Below, piece after piece: positions 20,503 through 23,007 of a stretch of DNA of 23,007 nucleotides. Source of the stretch: a virus; IMG/VR virus record IMGVR_UViG_3300006916_000417, positions 1 through 23,007 of that record. The stretch is one strand, 5' to 3'. Position numbers and translations under genes: made by a program. Each line of letters opens with the position of its first letter. The first letter of the stretch is position 1. Below the pieces are notes generated by a model. That model did not search any database, was not told the DNA's origin, and was given only the letters and a program-made list of their open reading frames with translations.

Positions 20503-20964
20503 ATGCCATATATAGGGAAAGCGCCTAACCAAGGAGTTAGGAATAGGTTTGTTTACCAAGCAACAGCTGGCCAGACAAGCTTTAGTGGGTCAGATGCAAA
20601 CTCTCTTACGTTAGCTTATGCTGATGGAGAGTATGTAGATGTATACCAGAATGGAGTATTACTTAAACCTGTAACAGACTATCAGGCTACTTCAGGTACT
20701 ACAGTTATATTAACTACAGGAGCGTCAGTCAGTGACGTTGTAGAGATTATAGCTTATGATGCTTTTACAATAGCTAATAGTTATACTAAAGCAGAAGCAG
20801 ATGATAGGTATCCGTTCTTAGGTAACAACTCAATGATTAGAACAAACGGTAATAGTATTACAGCAGATATAACAATACCTTCTGGTAGCAATGGTATGTC
20901 AGCAGGACCTATTACTCTTAATAACGCGACTGTTACAGTCAATGGCGTATGGACGGTGGTATAA
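20503..20964 (+). CDS. Short tail-fibre protein, MPYIGKAP type, 153 aa
   Basis: 153-residue protein beginning MPYIGKAPNQGVRNRFVYQA, with YVDVYQNGVLLKPVTDYQAT and VVEIIAYDAF, a common marine phage fibre layout. The C-terminal GPITLNNATVTVNGVW parallels the 149-residue protein at 16988. Probably a fibre shaft or connector. Its stop is immediately followed by the next ATG. Confidence 0.8.
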   Translation: MPYIGKAPNQGVRNRFVYQATAGQTSFSGSDANSLTLAYADGEYVDVYQNGVLLKPVTDYQATSGTTVILTTGASVSDVVEIIAYDAFTIANSYTKAEADDRYPFLGNNSMIRTNGNSITADITIPSGSNGMSAGPITLNNATVTVNGVWTVV

Positions 20965-21477
20965 ATGACAAGCAGATTATTAGTAGATAAAATTGAATCA
21001 AAATCAGGCACTCAAATTGATATGTCTACAAATGACGTAATTATGCCAACAGGTCATGTTATTCAAACAACACCAATGGTAGCCATAAATGATGTTCAAG
21101 AAGTAGGGGCTAACTCATCACAAAATACACTCATAGGTAATGGAATTATATGTAGTATTACTCCAAAAAAGGCAAACAGTAAAATTAGAACTTGTTTAAG
21201 TTATTTTGTCTTTGTTGCTGATGGTACAGCAGCTAATATATTTATGGGTAGAAGTGTTGCAGGTGGAACTTATAATTATGTAAATAGTGGGAAAACACAA
21301 AATAGATTTGAAGGTCAATGGAGTAATGGAATCATAGATCTTATTGATACTCCTACATATTCAGTAGGACAAACAATTTCGTATCAACCTTATTGGAATA
21401 CATCAAATACCTCCTCTAATATGTATTTTGGTATTAGTGGTGGAGCTATTACGTTCTATTTACAGGAGATAGCATAA
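20965..21477 (+). CDS. Short fibre tip protein, 170 aa
   Basis: 170-residue member of the array with the anchor LLVDKIESKSGTQIDMSTND and PTGHVIQT, the SITPKKANSKI segment and the end LQEIA. Same plan as the proteins at 18169, 18675 and 21477. Coupled to both neighbours (ATG directly after stop, TAATG at the end). Confidence 0.7.
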   Translation: MTSRLLVDKIESKSGTQIDMSTNDVIMPTGHVIQTTPMVAINDVQEVGANSSQNTLIGNGIICSITPKKANSKIRTCLSYFVFVADGTAANIFMGRSVAGGTYNYVNSGKTQNRFEGQWSNGIIDLIDTPTYSVGQTISYQPYWNTSNTSSNMYFGISGGAITFYLQEIA

Positions 21478-22112
21478 TGGCAAGTGAATTACATGTAGAC
21501 GCGATCAAGCACTCCGGTGGTACGAGTGCCTTGACGATAGATAGTAGTGGGAATATTACAGCTAACGCAAATGTTCATTATGCAGGGGGAGTAGTGCAAA
21601 CAGTAAGCAATACAAGTTATGGAAGTTCTGCATATAGCTTGAGTGCAAATACTGAGCAAAATGTTATCTCTTGTAGCATCACTCCTAAGTATTCAAGCAG
21701 TCATATGTTTATTACTATAATATGGTATTATGCTCCAATAAGCAGTAATGATGATTATGGTCTTGCAATGAGAAGGGAAATAGGTGGTTCATTAACTGGG
21801 TATGTTAATGGTTCTACAAGACCAGATGCCACAAGAGGAAAATTTACTGTAGGAAGCACTACAAGAGAACCTTTTTTCTGGCATGATGATGCACCTAATA
21901 ACGCAAATGGGTCAAGAATATACTATGATTATTCAGTTATGCCAGCTTCAGCTTTTCTAAAAGATACCTATTCTGGAACTGATGCAAGAACTTATCAAAT
22001 GACATTAGGCACTTCAGATACAGGAAAAACTATATATTGGAATAGGAATACTCAAGGTACAGTATCAGGTGGTGGAAACACAGCTATCATAATACAGGAG
22101 GTAGCACAATAA
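21477..22112 (+). CDS. Short fibre tip protein, 211 aa
   Basis: 211-residue member of the array and the longest of this group. The anchor is LHVDAIKHSGGTSALTIDSS, then GGVVQTV; the body has SITPKYSSSHMFIT and a tyrosine-rich middle with PFFWHDDAP, ending IIIQEVAQ. It combines the TIDSSG anchor of the C1q-like tips with the jelly-roll body of the others, as if modules have been shuffled. TAATG overlaps at both ends. Confidence 0.7.
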   Translation: MASELHVDAIKHSGGTSALTIDSSGNITANANVHYAGGVVQTVSNTSYGSSAYSLSANTEQNVISCSITPKYSSSHMFITIIWYYAPISSNDDYGLAMRREIGGSLTGYVNGSTRPDATRGKFTVGSTTREPFFWHDDAPNNANGSRIYYDYSVMPASAFLKDTYSGTDARTYQMTLGTSDTGKTIYWNRNTQGTVSGGGNTAIIIQEVAQ

Positions 22113-22639
22113 TGGCCTCAATAATAAAAGTAAATACCATACAAGACGCAACGAACTCTAATACTGCTATGACTATTGATAGCACAGGACGTATTCTAAC
22201 TCCTGCCAGACCTGCGTTTAGAGCTACAATAGCAGGGTCAAGTTCATCACATGGCGATCAAGGTGTGTTGATTTTTGAAACAGAAGATTTTGATACTGGT
22301 GGAAATTATGACCACACAAATGGCACATTCACTGCTCCAATAGCAGGGATATATCATTTTATGTTTAGGTCTTTGACTGCGACAACAAATGGAGGTGTTG
22401 CGTCTAATGATGGTGACGTTGTATTTGCAGACATACAAAAAAATGGTTCTAATGTCTCTGGTACTAGAGCTTACTCTTATTTTGCGAGTGCAGGAGCGCA
22501 TCATGCAACACTTATGATTAATCAAATACTTCAATTATCTGCTACTGACACAATAAGAATTAATGTTCCTCAGGAGTTTGTGTATTCTGATACGAATGCG
22601 CAAAATGACCCAACTTTTCAAGGATATTTATTAGGATAA
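22112..22639 (+). CDS. C1q-like fibre tip protein, copy 2
   Basis: 175-residue protein with anchor MASIIKVNTIQ and TAMTIDSTGRILTPARP, nearly the same as the 17434 protein. A clear C1q-like domain follows: FDTGGNYDHTNGTFTAPIAG, IYHFMF, DIQKNGSNVSG, LQLSATDTIRINV and final FQGYLLG. C1q-like folds form trimers that bind varied ligands, fitting a receptor-binding tip. A chaperone-like gene follows. Confidence 0.8.
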   Translation: MASIIKVNTIQDATNSNTAMTIDSTGRILTPARPAFRATIAGSSSSHGDQGVLIFETEDFDTGGNYDHTNGTFTAPIAGIYHFMFRSLTATTNGGVASNDGDVVFADIQKNGSNVSGTRAYSYFASAGAHHATLMINQILQLSATDTIRINVPQEFVYSDTNAQNDPTFQGYLLG

Positions 22640-22643
22640 AGAT

Positions 22644-22868
22644 ATGTCAAAAGAAATGGAAAAATTAAGAGTAGTAAGAAATGAAATGTTGTCAGATAGT
22701 GATTGGTCAGTTATGCCAGACAGCCCCTTATCAGATAGTAAGAAAGATGAGTGGAAAACATACAGACAAGCTTTAAGAGATATAACGAAAACGTCTAGTC
22801 CAAAGATTGACTTTGATACATTACAAGTAGATCCATCCTCAGTAATCTTCCCGGAGAAACCATCATGA
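22644..22868 (+). CDS. Tail fibre assembly chaperone-like protein, copy 2
   Basis: 74-residue protein with RNEMLSDSDWSVMPDSPL, WKTYRQALRDI and final FPEKPS, a paralogue of the 17948 protein of exactly the same length. Its 3' end and the start of the following gene are identical in DNA to the corresponding junction at 18151-18173. It overlaps the next gene by ATGA. It likely assists folding of the preceding C1q-like tip or the following fibre protein. Confidence 0.8.
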   Translation: MSKEMEKLRVVRNEMLSDSDWSVMPDSPLSDSKKDEWKTYRQALRDITKTSSPKIDFDTLQVDPSSVIFPEKPS

Positions 22869-22869
22869 G
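22847..22869 (+). repeat. 23-bp chaperone/fibre junction repeat, copy 2
   Basis: Exact match of the junction at 18151-18173 at the end of the second chaperone-like gene. It could serve as a homology point for exchange of fibre genes. Confidence 0.85.
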
Positions 22870-23007
22870 CAAAGCAGCAGAGCTAGCCAGCTTAATAGGC
22901 AACATCAACGCAGGCGGTGGTGGAGTAAATAGGAACTGTGTAATTAACGGAGATATGAGCGTTAGTCAGAGGGCAACATCCGTTTCATCTATTACAGGAG
23001 CAGGATA
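22865..23007 (+). CDS. Fibre protein, partial at right edge
   Basis: ATG 22865 opens a frame that runs off the window after 47 codons. It begins MSKAAELASLIGNINAGGGG and continues with NRNCVINGDMSVSQRATS, a start I know from large fibre or receptor-binding proteins of marine podoviruses (INGxMxVxQR). It shares the ATGA overlap with the chaperone-like gene. C-terminal domains are not visible. Confidence 0.75.
   Translation, partial: MSKAAELASLIGNINAGGGGVNRNCVINGDMSVSQRATSVSSITGAG

Overview
The window looks like the packaging, lysis, head and tail-fibre (late) region of an AT-rich tailed double-stranded DNA phage, most likely marine. The evidence is a large terminase, a P22-like portal, a scaffold-like protein, an SU10-like (DUF5309-type) major capsid protein, a neck adaptor and a long run of short fibre and fibre-chaperone genes of types common in seawater phages. 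The host cannot be read from the sequence; pelagic proteobacteria or cyanobacteria are both possible. No replication genes, RNA polymerase, integrase, tRNA or CRISPR array were found here.

Left part (1-2281): three leftward genes of unknown function, the first cut by the window edge. They are spaced by unusually elaborate intergenic regions. After the 129- and 172-codon genes stand strong intrinsic terminators followed by a shared block. Upstream of each of the three genes stands a long inverted repeat next to an AT-rich promoter-like sequence. The 129- and 172-residue proteins are diverged paralogues sharing one exactly spaced motif. An AT-rich region (about 1970-2230) separates this leftward block from the rightward genes.

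Middle (2282-12064): everything reads rightward with tight spacing. In order: a small ORF and a membrane micropeptide overlapping the terminase start; TerL; a SleB-type hydrolase; a basic DUF6321-like protein; a possible small terminase; an EF-hand two-helix membrane protein (holin candidate); an M15 endolysin; the portal; several small unknowns with an Hsp20 chaperone; a scaffold-like protein; the capsid protein and a strong terminator. A 19-bp core promoter-like motif occurs three times (655-675 minus, 2230-2250 plus, 4750-4770 plus). It resembles promoters of T7/SP6-type single-subunit RNA polymerases, so I infer that such a polymerase is encoded elsewhere in the genome.

Right part (12065-23007): a protein with an HExxH metallopeptidase-like motif, small unknowns, the neck adaptor, and a large tail-fibre protein containing an alanine-rich shaft, a plastocyanin-like (cupredoxin) domain and ten 10-residue repeats. 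It is followed by an array of about a dozen short fibre-tip proteins (C1q-like, tail collar, jelly-roll-like) mixed with tail-assembly chaperone paralogues. Two 'C1q-like tip plus chaperone' units end in an identical 23-bp junction, which suggests duplication or cassette exchange of host-recognition modules.
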